From positions 1 through 51,791 of the forward strand of contig JANPCX010000030.1 in the NCBI GenBank assembly GCA_031431125.1: a DNA stretch of 51,791 nt. The letters run 5' to 3'. A program made the translations under genes and the position numbers. How positions within the stretch are numbered: position 1 is the stretch's first letter; the number at the start of each line of letters is the position of its first letter. This DNA comes from JANPCX01 sp031431125. GTDB taxonomy: Bacteria > Pseudomonadota > Gammaproteobacteria > Burkholderiales > Burkholderiaceae_C. This document shows, piece by piece, positions 9,704 to 18,329 of the stretch. Under the pieces are notes generated by a model that made no database searches, had not been told where the DNA came from, and saw only the letters and a program-made list of their open reading frames with translations.

Positions 9704-9824
9704 GGCCGAACCACAGGGCAAATCAGAAATGACCGGTAAATCACCCGCCATTTCCACACATTGACGGACGCAACCGGCCAGATACTGCGAAGACCTCCCC
9801 TCAACGTCTTTGCACGAGAGCGCC

Positions 9825-10115
9825 ATGAGCACTGAATTCGAAACCGTCCACAACTACCACGAACGTTTGGTCTTCCGCGCAGTGAACGAGGCCACCGCCA
9901 AGTTTCCTCACTTGGACGATGAAGGCGACCTGGTTGCCGACATCGCCTGCGTGGCCTTGAACCGACTGCAGCCGCGCTACATCCGCCACGAGGTGGATTT
10001 TGCGTTTTACTTGACCGACAAAGAACGCACCGAGATCGACCGCGGCATCAACGATGCAGTGCAATTCGCGCTGGAGTTTGTTCAAGCCCGCACAGCGATG
10101 CGCGTACGCGCCTGA
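9825..10115 (+). CDS. ComFB-like late-competence domain protein
   Basis: A 96-residue soluble protein matching the ComFB family (named after the Bacillus competence operon) by its layout: an N-terminal HNYHERLVF segment, then DIACVALNRLQPRYIRHEVD with the characteristic ALNRLxPRY core, then FYLTDKER. The biochemical role is poorly known; in cyanobacteria ComFB proteins have been reported to bind cyclic dinucleotides. The usual cysteine pairs of Gram-positive members are absent. ATG 9825 is preferred over in-frame ATG 9810; both have weak ribosome binding sites. It converges on nadB with 6 bp between stops. Confidence 0.7.
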   Translation: MSTEFETVHNYHERLVFRAVNEATAKFPHLDDEGDLVADIACVALNRLQPRYIRHEVDFAFYLTDKERTEIDRGINDAVQFALEFVQARTAMRVRA

Positions 10116-10121
10116 AAACCC

Positions 10122-11780
10122 TCAACCACTGAGCCCGTAGGCCTTGGGCTTTTTGCCGCTGCGCGCTTGGCGTACCAGCACGGTGGGGAAACTCACAGGC
10201 AAGGTTTGAGGAAAGTCGCGGCTGAAGTGCAGGCCACGGCTCTCATGCCGCAACAAGGCCGAACGAACAATCAGCTCGGCGCAGTCCACCAAATTGCGCA
10301 GCTCCAGCAGGTCGCGGTTGACGCGGAAATTGGCGTAGTAGTCGTCGATCTCACCGCGCAAAAGCTTGATGCGGTGCAGCGCCCGCTCCAGGCGTTTGGT
10401 GGTGCGCACAATGCCCACGTAGTTCCACATCAAGAGGCGCAGCTCGTCCCAGTTGTGGGCGATGACCACTTGTTCATCGGCGTTTTCCACCTGGCTTTCG
10501 TCCCAGGCGGGCAAGGTGGGTAACTCACTTGGCACAAGGGACAACAGGTCGGTCGCACAGGTGCGGCCCAGCACCACACATTCGAGCAAAGAATTGCTGG
10601 CCAAACGGTTGGCACCGTGCAGGCCGGTGTAAGTGGTCTCGCCCACGGCATACAAACCCGGCACATCGCAGCGCCCGTTCAAATCGGTCACCACGCCGCC
10701 ACAGGTGTAGTGGGCGGCTGGCACCACGGGAATCGGCTGACGTGCGATGTCGATGCCGAGTTTCAGGCAGCGTGCATGGATGGTGGGGAAATGTTCCTTG
10801 AGAAAAGCCTCGCCCTTTTCTTTCACGATGGGGGTGGCGTCCAACCACACATGGTCGAGACCGTGTTTTTTCATTTCGAAGTCAATCGCACGGGCCACGA
10901 TGTCGCGCGGCGCCAGCTCCAGACGCTCATCGTGAGCGGCCATGAAACGTGCCGCTTCGCCCTCAAAACCCGGCAGCAATAAATGCGCGCCTTCGCCGCG
11001 CAGCGCCTCGGTGATGAGGAAGGTGCGCTCTTGCGGGTGGTAGAGGCATGTCGGGTGAAACTGGATGAACTCCATGTTGCCGACCCGGCAACCTGCACGC
11101 CAGGCCATGGCAATGCCATCCCCGGTGGCGGTGTCGGGGTTGCTGGTGTAACGGTAGACCTTGCCCACACCGCCGGTGGCCAACACCACGGAAGAGGCCG
11201 CCAAGGTTTCGACACGCTGGGTGTCAATGTTCAGCGCGTAGACGCCATACACACGCGTCACTTCGTCGCGCTTCAAGTGCCGTGAAGTGACCAGGTCCAC
11301 CGCCATCCAACGTTCCAGCAGCTTGATGTTGGGGTGGGCACGGACCGCATCCAGCAGCACATCGTGAATCGCTTTGCCGGTGGCGTCGGCCGCATGGGCA
11401 ATGCGCCGCACCGCATGGCCGCCCTCGCGCGTGAGGTGCAAACCCAAGGGGCCATCCGGATCACCGGAAAACGGCACCCCGCGGGCCACCAACCATTCGA
11501 TGGCACGCGCGCTGTTTTCTGCGATGAAACGAGCCGTCTGTTCATCGACCAAACCCGCACCGGCATTTTGGGTGTCTTGCACATGCGAAGCAATGCTGTC
11601 GTCGGTGCCGAGCACACCAACAATGCCGCCCTGGGCCCAGGCTGTGGCCGCTTCATTCAGATTGCGTTTGGCGAGAACCACCACGGGCCGGTGATCGGCG
11701 GTGTGCAGTGCCACAGTGAGACCCGCAAGGCCTGCCCCAACGATCACGACGGGCGCCGAAGCGGTGGATGTAGGAAGCAT
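10122..11780 (-). CDS. nadB: L-aspartate oxidase NadB
   Basis: A 552-residue FAD enzyme that oxidises L-aspartate to iminoaspartate, the first step of NAD synthesis; NadA and NadC are not in this window. The FAD-binding GAGLAGLTVAL, the AATAWAQGGI motif, HLTREGGHAVRRI and the active-site HPTCLY and HYTCGGV segments are all present, and the length is normal. The start ATG 11780 has no obvious Shine-Dalgarno sequence. The gene is alone, separated from sbcB by 69 bp. Confidence 0.96.
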   Translation of the reverse strand: MLPTSTASAPVVIVGAGLAGLTVALHTADHRPVVVLAKRNLNEAATAWAQGGIVGVLGTDDSIASHVQDTQNAGAGLVDEQTARFIAENSARAIEWLVARGVPFSGDPDGPLGLHLTREGGHAVRRIAHAADATGKAIHDVLLDAVRAHPNIKLLERWMAVDLVTSRHLKRDEVTRVYGVYALNIDTQRVETLAASSVVLATGGVGKVYRYTSNPDTATGDGIAMAWRAGCRVGNMEFIQFHPTCLYHPQERTFLITEALRGEGAHLLLPGFEGEAARFMAAHDERLELAPRDIVARAIDFEMKKHGLDHVWLDATPIVKEKGEAFLKEHFPTIHARCLKLGIDIARQPIPVVPAAHYTCGGVVTDLNGRCDVPGLYAVGETTYTGLHGANRLASNSLLECVVLGRTCATDLLSLVPSELPTLPAWDESQVENADEQVVIAHNWDELRLLMWNYVGIVRTTKRLERALHRIKLLRGEIDDYYANFRVNRDLLELRNLVDCAELIVRSALLRHESRGLHFSRDFPQTLPVSFPTVLVRQARSGKKPKAYGLSG

Positions 11781-11849
11781 GGTGGGGTGCTCGCGGTGGA
11801 ACGCGGTTACGGAAAGGGAGTAGCAAATTCTATAGAGCCGCGACTGGCA

Positions 11850-13295
11850 TCAAACCTCAGGCGCAATTTGCTCCGCATAGTCGTACAGCGCACCCAAAAT
11901 TTCTTGCCCGCGTTCATCGGCGGTCTCGCTGAGCTGGTCGATGCGCTCAAAGAACTGGGTCAAGGACACCAGACCACCAACGCCGTCATGCAGACGCTCG
12001 ATGCGGTGCTGCGCCCACCGCGCGGTTTCCTCCTCGGTCAAACTGTCAGGAAAGTTGCGGGCACGGTAGCGAAACAGCAGCTCTTCCAAACGGGTGTCGT
12101 CGAAACGCACATGCTCCGCGGCCAATTGCTCGGGCTTGAGCGAACGCAAGCGGTTGAGCAAACGCCCGTCGTTGTTGCCAACGAAGCCACCATACAAGTC
12201 TTCGTCGACATCCACCTGTGTGGTTGCCTTAGGACGTTCGAACACGTCGGCCCACAAGCCAGGCCGCAAGGTCAGCTGTCGTGCCACTTCGGCATGCCGC
12301 AGCGCCAAGTCCATGTCGATGCCCCACCGTTCCGCGTTGTGGGCACCCAAGGTTTTGAGCTGGCCGATGACGATGGGAGATTTGTTGATGTGGATGGTTT
12401 TGATGGGCAAACGGCTGACACCCTCGGGCAACTGTTCTTGTTTGCTGAACATCCGGTCTCTGATTTCAGCGGCGTCTAAGGAGGTCAGCACACTGGGGTC
12501 GGCCGCCAGATCCCAAACAATCAACTCGTTTTTATTGACCGGATGAGGCCCCAGCGGCCAGACCACCGCCGTGCAACCGCGCTCGACCGGGTACATGCCG
12601 GAGATGTGAATGAAGGGTTTGGGCTCGCCCCAACCGATCTCAGCCTGCACCACTTCTTTTTTGCGCAGCTTGAGGCAGAACTCCCACAGCCGAGGCTGCT
12701 GTTGTTTGATCAACCGTGCCAAGCCCACGGTCGCGCGCACATCGGACAGTGCATCGTGGGCAGCCTCATGGGTCAAACCGTTGGCAGCGGTCAAATGCTC
12801 CAACTTGAACGACGGCCTGCCGTCTTCATGTTTTGGCCACGACAGCCCTTCCGGCCGCAGCGCATAACAGCTGCGCACCACGTCGAGCAAATCCCAGCGA
12901 CCGCATTCGTTTTGCCACTCGCGTGCATAGGGATCGATGAGGTTGCGCCAGAACAAATGGCGCGTCACTTCGTCGTCGAAACGAATGCTGTTGTAACCCA
13001 CGCCGATGGTGCCGGACTTCGCGAGTTCGGCTTCGATGCGGGCCGCAAACGCATGTTCAGGCACACCGCGCTCTATACAGGTTTGGGGCAGGATGCCGGT
13101 GAGCAAACAGCTCTCCGGGTCCGGCAAGGTGTCGGGGGCAGGCTGGCAGTAGAACATCGTCGGCTGCCCGATCTCGTTCAGATCGGCATCGGTGCGAATG
13201 CCCGCAAACTGGGCCGGTCGATCACGGCGTGGGCGAACGCCGAAAGTCTCGTAGTCGTGCCAGAAGAAAGTGTGGGTTGGTGTTTGGGAGGTCAT
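11850..13295 (-). CDS. sbcB: Exodeoxyribonuclease I
   Basis: A 481-residue 3'-5' single-strand DNA exonuclease of the DEDDh class, acting in recombination and mismatch repair. The acidic residues are in DYETFG, YNSIRFDDEV and HDALSDVRA; the SH3-like and C-terminal helical domains typical of ExoI follow (KTIHINKSPIV, RYRARNFPDSL). The ATG at 13295 is used; an in-frame TTG at 13304 sits nearer a GAGG sequence and could be the true start, adding three residues. It is read in the same direction as nadB. Confidence 0.95.
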   Translation of the reverse strand: MTSQTPTHTFFWHDYETFGVRPRRDRPAQFAGIRTDADLNEIGQPTMFYCQPAPDTLPDPESCLLTGILPQTCIERGVPEHAFAARIEAELAKSGTIGVGYNSIRFDDEVTRHLFWRNLIDPYAREWQNECGRWDLLDVVRSCYALRPEGLSWPKHEDGRPSFKLEHLTAANGLTHEAAHDALSDVRATVGLARLIKQQQPRLWEFCLKLRKKEVVQAEIGWGEPKPFIHISGMYPVERGCTAVVWPLGPHPVNKNELIVWDLAADPSVLTSLDAAEIRDRMFSKQEQLPEGVSRLPIKTIHINKSPIVIGQLKTLGAHNAERWGIDMDLALRHAEVARQLTLRPGLWADVFERPKATTQVDVDEDLYGGFVGNNDGRLLNRLRSLKPEQLAAEHVRFDDTRLEELLFRYRARNFPDSLTEEETARWAQHRIERLHDGVGGLVSLTQFFERIDQLSETADERGQEILGALYDYAEQIAPEV

Positions 13296-13396
13296 GCTGC
13301 ACAAGATACCTCATCTTGCGCAACACCCTGCGGATGCACGCCTCGGATCAAGCGGGGCAGCAACAAACACTTCTCCAATACTGGACAGGGAGGGCT

Positions 13397-14869
13397 TCAG
13401 TCTTCCAAACCCAATTCTTGAATTTTTCGGGTGATGGTGTTGCGACCTATGCCGAGTTTTTGCGCGGCCTCAATACGGCGCCCACGGGTCGAATCCAAGG
13501 CCGATTGGATCAAACGGGCTTCGAACTGTTTGCTCAAGGTGTCCCAAACATCGGGAACACCCGCATCCAGCAGGCGGCGCGACTCGCGTTCGAGGTCAGC
13601 CAACCACGGGTTGTCATGGGTCGCCCCCTGTGGCGGGGTCCAAGCGGTGGTTGTGTTGGCGTGGGCGGTGACGTCGCCCCCCACTGCAGCCGATACCACC
13701 ACGTCGCTGGGCGGGGCATCACCCAGCAACTCCGGTGGCAGGTCTTTGACTTCAATCAGTTGTGTTGCCGCCATGACCGTGAGCCAATGACAAACGTTTT
13801 CCAACTGACGCACATTGCCTGGAAAGGCAAAACGTTTCAAACGCTCCAGCGCCGCCTCCGAAATACGTTTGGCCTCCACGCCCAACTCTTTGGCACTGCG
13901 CTGCAAGAAAAACCGGGCCAGTGCGGGAACGTCTTCGCTGCGTTCACGCAGGGCGGGCAAACGAAGACGAATGACGTTCAAACGATGGAACAAGTCTTCT
14001 CGAAAGACACCTTGTTTGACCCGGTCCTCAAGGTTTTGGTGGGTGGCCGCGATGACACGCACATTGCTGCGCATGGGACTGTGGCCGCCCACGCGGTAGA
14101 ACTGACCGTCTGAGAGCACGCGCAACAAACGGGTTTGCAAATCAAACGGCATGTCGCCAATTTCGTCCAGAAACAGCGTGCCGCCGTCGGCCTGTTCGAA
14201 GCGGCCACGGCGTGTGGTTTGGGCGCCGGTGAAAGCGCCGCGCTCATGGCCGAAGAGTTCGCTCTCGAGCAAGTCTTTCGGAATGGCGGCCGTGTTGATG
14301 GCCACGAAGGGCCCACTGGCTCGGGGGCTGTGTTTGTGCAAGGCTTGCGCGACCAGTTCTTTGCCCGATCCCGATTCGCCTGTGATGAGCACGTTGACTA
14401 TGCTTTGGCTCAACCGGCCAATGGCGCGAAACACATCCTGCATGGCCTGCGCTTGGCCCAACATCTCGGGCATGTCGGCCAGCCGTTCGTCAGAAATCAC
14501 TTCCCGCATGCTCTCTTCCAATGCCCGACGAATCAGCTCGACAGCCTTGGGCACGTCAAAGGGTTTGGGCAGGTACTCAAACGCCCCACCCTGGAAGGCA
14601 CTCACGGCGCTGTCCAGGTCGGAGTAGGCCGTCATGATGATGACGGGCAAGGCGGGGAACAAGGCCTTGACCTTGACCAGCAACTCCACGCCCGAACCAC
14701 CCGGCATGCGGATGTCAGACACCATGACCTGCGGTTGCTCGTCTTCCAGCGCCGCGAGCACGTCGCGAGCGTTGGTGAAACTGCGTACCGCCAAATTTTC
14801 GCGCGCCAGGGCTTTCTCCAGGACGAAACGAATGGATTGGTCATCGTCAACCACCCAAATCGGCTTCAT
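13397..14869 (-). CDS. glnG: Nitrogen regulation response regulator NtrC
   Basis: A 490-residue sigma-54 activator. The receiver domain (1-115) has the acidic pocket VVDDD and phospho-acceptor Asp52 (SDIRMP). The AAA+ domain carries Walker A GESGSGKE, the sigma-54 contact loop GAFTGA and DEIGDMP. The C-terminal Fis-type helix-turn-helix (RRIEAAQKLGIGRNTITRKI) binds enhancers. ATG 14869 follows AAGG; in-frame ATGs at 14878 and 14893 are possible. The gene sits 31 bp after glnL and is the last of the glnA-glnL-glnG group. It should activate glnA from the sigma-54 promoter when nitrogen is short. Confidence 0.96.
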   Translation of the reverse strand: MKPIWVVDDDQSIRFVLEKALARENLAVRSFTNARDVLAALEDEQPQVMVSDIRMPGGSGVELLVKVKALFPALPVIIMTAYSDLDSAVSAFQGGAFEYLPKPFDVPKAVELIRRALEESMREVISDERLADMPEMLGQAQAMQDVFRAIGRLSQSIVNVLITGESGSGKELVAQALHKHSPRASGPFVAINTAAIPKDLLESELFGHERGAFTGAQTTRRGRFEQADGGTLFLDEIGDMPFDLQTRLLRVLSDGQFYRVGGHSPMRSNVRVIAATHQNLEDRVKQGVFREDLFHRLNVIRLRLPALRERSEDVPALARFFLQRSAKELGVEAKRISEAALERLKRFAFPGNVRQLENVCHWLTVMAATQLIEVKDLPPELLGDAPPSDVVVSAAVGGDVTAHANTTTAWTPPQGATHDNPWLADLERESRRLLDAGVPDVWDTLSKQFEARLIQSALDSTRGRRIEAAQKLGIGRNTITRKIQELGLED

Positions 14870-14900
14870 CGCTTGCATCCTTGTTGGGGCCATGAACCGT

Positions 14901-15986
14901 TCAGGCCAGTGGCATCACAATTTTGAATATCGTTTGTCCCGGTGTGCTTTCGCATTCGATGATGCCTTGGTGTTGCTGAACAAAGGTTTGGGCCAAGGTG
15001 AGCCCCAAACCCGACCCCCCTTCACGCCCTGAAACCAAAGGGTAGAAGATGCGATCACGCAGAGACTCCGGAATACCCGGGCCGTTGTCTTCCACATGCA
15101 ATTCCAGTGCCAGTCGAAAACGTTGTTTGCCCAAGGTCACTTGCCTGGCGATGCGCGTACGAATGATGATGCGTGCATCACCTTGCGCCAAGCGGTCGGT
15201 CAAGGCCTGGGCGGCGTTGTGGGCAATGTTGAGCACAGTTTGAATGAGTTGTTCAGGGTCGCCCAAAAAATCAGGGATGGAGATGTCGTAGTCACGCACC
15301 ACCTGCAGGCCCTTGGGAAACTCAGCCACGATCAGGGCACGCACACGCTCGCACACCTCGTGGATGTTCATCTCGGTCACCACATGGGGCTTGCGGTGGG
15401 GTGCCAACAGCCTGTCCACCAGCACTTGCAGCCGGTCGGCTTCTTTGATGATGACTTGGGTGTATTCGGTCAGTGGCTTGGAGCCAATTTCCATCTCAAG
15501 CAACTGGGCCGCACCACGTATCCCACCCAGCGGGTTTTTGATTTCATGGGCCAGGTTACGAATCAGTTCTTTGTTGGCTTGGGCTTGATCCAGTGCGCGC
15601 TCTTCCCGGTCTTGCCGGGCTTGCTGTTCAATTTCAGTCAACTCCATCACGACCTGGCCGCCCAGCCCCATCTGGTTAACGATGATGTGCACCGCCAACG
15701 CATCGGCATTGGAGACAGGGGCCCGGCGAAGATGCCCTTCCAGGCGGCTGGTGGCAAATTGATTGTTGGCGACCGCAGCCACCGTTTCCCGCAGCAACTC
15801 GTCTTCGACAAACCAGTCGAACACACAAGCCCCCAACACATGCCGGCGAGACAAACCCAGCGCCTCTTCGAGCGCGGAATTGGCGAAGGAGCAAAGTCCT
15901 TGGGGGTCGACAACGGCGACCATGGTCGCCAGGTGGTCAAAGGCCGCGAACGAATCTTGTGACGGCGTGCGCACGAGGCTGGACAT
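14901..15986 (-). CDS. glnL: Nitrogen regulation sensor kinase NtrB
   Basis: A 361-residue cytoplasmic histidine kinase. A PAS domain (about 12-120) precedes the phospho-acceptor His147 in LAHEIKNPLGG. The ATP-binding part carries the N box NIAHNAAQAL, G1 VEDNGPGIP and G2 GREGGSGLGLTLA. It phosphorylates or dephosphorylates NtrC depending on the PII protein. No membrane segment is seen, as expected. It is followed closely by glnG and is separated from glnA by one small gene. Confidence 0.95.
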   Translation of the reverse strand: MSSLVRTPSQDSFAAFDHLATMVAVVDPQGLCSFANSALEEALGLSRRHVLGACVFDWFVEDELLRETVAAVANNQFATSRLEGHLRRAPVSNADALAVHIIVNQMGLGGQVVMELTEIEQQARQDREERALDQAQANKELIRNLAHEIKNPLGGIRGAAQLLEMEIGSKPLTEYTQVIIKEADRLQVLVDRLLAPHRKPHVVTEMNIHEVCERVRALIVAEFPKGLQVVRDYDISIPDFLGDPEQLIQTVLNIAHNAAQALTDRLAQGDARIIIRTRIARQVTLGKQRFRLALELHVEDNGPGIPESLRDRIFYPLVSGREGGSGLGLTLAQTFVQQHQGIIECESTPGQTIFKIVMPLA

Positions 15987-16036
15987 GTCAACAAGCCGCC
16001 ATGCTGACCAACAGTTCGCCTATGGCCTATGAACGG

Positions 16037-16555
16037 TCAAGGCAACTTGCCAATTTCGCGCTTCAACGCGGCAATGTCGGCCTCTTTGCGGGCGATGGCG
16101 GCTTTGAGTTCAGCGGTGCGGTCCAGGTATTTTTGGTAGTTGCGCTCGTCACCGCGACGCTCGGGCTCGCCGTTGTTGTACTCGCCTTTGAGCTGCGCCA
16201 GCGCGCCCTCCTCTTTCTTCAGCTCGCTTTCGAGAATCGTGCGACGTTCACCGTCGCGGCTGCGCTGGGCGTTGGGGTCCACTTTGGCCGTCGGGCTGCT
16301 GTTCACGCCAGCCGGTGCCGGGCTTCCCCCCTTGGGACGCAAGGACGGCACGATGGTGATGGGTGTGCCTTCTATGGTCTTGCAACCTTTTTCTTGGGCT
16401 TCTTTGGCACTGATGGCGTCGGTGTACAGCACAGGATTTCCAGGGCAACGGTAGACCGGTCCTTGCGCATGGGCAGCAAAAGATGCCATAAAAACACCCA
16501 AGCAGATGGCGGGGCCAACCGCGGACTGCATCTGCTTCTTCACCAATGAATTCAT
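16037..16555 (-). CDS. Secreted DUF4124-like protein with coiled coil
   Basis: A 172-residue exported protein. The signal peptide ends near FAAHAQG. The N-terminal mature part (VYRCPGNPVLYTDAISAKEA, then GCKTIEGTPITI) resembles the short DUF4124 domain. A Pro/Ser linker and a charged helix (about 125-170, ESELKKEEGALAQLKGEY to AALKREIGKL) likely form a coiled coil. ATG 16555 is chosen because it starts the signal peptide and follows GGAG; the in-frame start at 16696 overlaps the glnA terminator. It lies between glnA and glnLG, separated from glnA by a terminator. Its job, and whether it relates to nitrogen control, are unknown. Confidence 0.8.
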   Translation of the reverse strand: MNSLVKKQMQSAVGPAICLGVFMASFAAHAQGPVYRCPGNPVLYTDAISAKEAQEKGCKTIEGTPITIVPSLRPKGGSPAPAGVNSSPTAKVDPNAQRSRDGERRTILESELKKEEGALAQLKGEYNNGEPERRGDERNYQKYLDRTAELKAAIARKEADIAALKREIGKLP

Positions 16556-16663
16556 TCTTTCGGTCTCCGGATCTTCGGCACCCCAACCGGGTGGTTCGTG
16601 CACTGGGATGGAGCATGGATTGTGGCTCAAGGTTTTGGTTCCAGTTTTGACGCCCCGAAAGAT

Positions 16664-16689
16664 AAAAGGGACGGCTTGGCCGTCCCTTT
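16664..16689 (-). terminator. Rho-independent terminator of glnA
   Basis: On the minus strand a stem AAAGGGACGG/CCGTCCCTTT is followed by a T-rich stretch (TTATCTTT), about 30 bases after the glnA stop. It would make most glnA mRNA monocistronic, with glnLG reached by read-through or by a separate promoter. Confidence 0.85.
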
Positions 16690-16718
16690 GCTTCACCTTG
16701 GCACCAAGGCCAAAACAA

Positions 16719-18134
16719 TTACAGCGTGTAGTACATGTCGAACTCGACCGGATGGGTCGCCATACGGAAACGCGTCACGTCTTGCATCTTGAGGTCAATG
16801 TAAGCATCGATGTAGGCATCGGTGAACACGCCGCCTTTGGTCAAGAAAGCACGGTCTTTGTCCAGATACTCCAGTGCTTGGTCAAGGCTGTGGCAGACGG
16901 TTGGGATCTTCGCGTCTTCCTCTGGTGGCAGGTGGTAAAGGTCTTTGCTAGCGGCTTCGCCCGGGTGGATTTTGTTTTCCACGCCGTCCAAACCAGCCAT
17001 CAGCAAGGCGGAGAAGCCCAAGTACGGGTTCATCAAAGGATCGGGGAAACGTGCCTCGACACGGCGGCCTTTGGGATTGGCGACGTGAGGAATACGAATC
17101 GACGCCGACCGGTTCTTCGACGAGTAAGCCAGTTTCACCGGCGCTTCAAAACCAGGAACCAGGCGTTTGTAGCTGTTGGTGCCAGGGTTGGTGATCGCGT
17201 TCAGTGCACGGGCATGTTTGATGATGCCGCCGATGTAAAACAAGGCGTACTCGGACAGGCCAGCATAGCCGTCGCCGGCGAACAGGTTTTTGCCGTCTTT
17301 CCACACCGACTGGTGCACGTGCATGCCGCTGCCGTTGTCGCCGACGATGGGCTTGGGCATGAAGGTGGCGGTTTTGCCATAGGCATGGGCCACGTTCTGG
17401 ATCACATACTTTTGCAGCTGGACCCAGTCAGCGCGTTGCAACAGCGTGCTGAACTTGGTGCCAATTTCCATTTGGCCGGCGTTGGCGACCTCGTGGTGGT
17501 GCACTTCGCAAGGAATGCCCAGCGATTCGAGAATCAGGCACATCTCGGAGCGCATGTCTTGAAACGAATCCACCGGTGGGGTGGGGAAATAACCGCCTTT
17601 GACCGAGGGACGGTAGCCGGAATTGCCATGCTCGTACTCTTTGCCCGTGTTCCAAGCGGCTTCTTCCGATTCAATCTTGGAGAAGCAGCCTGACATGTCG
17701 TTGCCCCAGCGCACGCTGTCGAACACGAAAAACTCGGGCTCGGGGCCGAAGAAGGCGGTATCGCCCAGGCCCGAGGCGCGCATATAGGCTTCAGCGCGTT
17801 TGGCCAAGGAACGTGGATCGCGCTCATAGGGCTTGCCATCGCTGGGCTCGACCACGTCGCAGGTCAGGATCAAAGTCGGCTCTTCAAAGAAAGGGTCGAT
17901 GTTGGCGGTGTTGGGGTCGGGCATGAGCTGCATGTCCGAGGCTTCAATGCCTTTCCAACCGGCGATGTAGGAGCCGTCAAACGCGTGGCCCGAGGTGAAT
18001 TTGTCTTCGTCAAAATGCGACACAGGCACGGTTACGTGCTGTTCTTTGCCGCGGGTATCGGTGAAGCGGAAGTCAACAAACTTGACTTCGTTGTCCTTCA
18101 CCATCTTGATCACGTCGGCGACGGTCTTGGCCAT
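16719..18134 (-). CDS. glnA: Glutamine synthetase, type I
   Basis: A 471-residue dodecameric enzyme that joins ammonia to glutamate using ATP, the main entry of ammonia into metabolism. Signatures are DGSYIAGW, the ATP-binding KPIVGDNGSGMHVHQSVWK (261-279) and NRSASIRIP. Tyr400 in KDLYHLPPEE is the site adenylylated by GlnE in the GSI-beta class. The start ATG 18134 has a good AGGAG. The gene is preceded by a sigma-54 type promoter and followed by its own terminator. It heads the nitrogen-control cluster. Confidence 0.97.
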   Translation of the reverse strand: MAKTVADVIKMVKDNEVKFVDFRFTDTRGKEQHVTVPVSHFDEDKFTSGHAFDGSYIAGWKGIEASDMQLMPDPNTANIDPFFEEPTLILTCDVVEPSDGKPYERDPRSLAKRAEAYMRASGLGDTAFFGPEPEFFVFDSVRWGNDMSGCFSKIESEEAAWNTGKEYEHGNSGYRPSVKGGYFPTPPVDSFQDMRSEMCLILESLGIPCEVHHHEVANAGQMEIGTKFSTLLQRADWVQLQKYVIQNVAHAYGKTATFMPKPIVGDNGSGMHVHQSVWKDGKNLFAGDGYAGLSEYALFYIGGIIKHARALNAITNPGTNSYKRLVPGFEAPVKLAYSSKNRSASIRIPHVANPKGRRVEARFPDPLMNPYLGFSALLMAGLDGVENKIHPGEAASKDLYHLPPEEDAKIPTVCHSLDQALEYLDKDRAFLTKGGVFTDAYIDAYIDLKMQDVTRFRMATHPVEFDMYYTL

Positions 18135-18233
18135 CAGAATCTCCTAGCGGAAAACTTGTTTGAGGGGGGAGGAAGGTAGAACCGGCACTTGTCTAGGCTG
18201 GTTCGCAGCTGTGAAAAGGCGCACGAAAATGTA

Positions 18234-18248
18234 GCAGAAAGCGTGCCC
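18234..18248 (-). promoter_or_regulatory. Sigma-54 (RpoN) promoter candidate of glnA
   Basis: Read on the minus strand, GGGCACGCTTTCTGC has the invariant GG and GC at the required spacing (GG-N10-GC) and matches TGGCACG-N4-TTGC at most other positions. It lies 100 bp upstream of the glnA start. Since NtrC activates glnA at sigma-54 promoters in proteobacteria, the context fits well. No canonical NtrC enhancer (TGCAC-N7-GTGCA) is clear nearby. Confidence 0.7.
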
Positions 18249-18329
18249 AGCTCATTGCCAGGGTTGGAAAGGAAGCGGTTGCAGTTGACGCCCCGCAATG
18301 AGGCATCCGACATTCATATTTTGGTGCAT

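Noticed and set aside
11334..12479. 381-residue open frame opposite nadB and sbcB
   Set aside because: It bridges two convincing genes on the other strand and has no domain.
16506..17693. 395-residue open frame opposite glnA
   Set aside because: Shadow of glutamine synthetase; it begins inside the signal peptide region of another gene.
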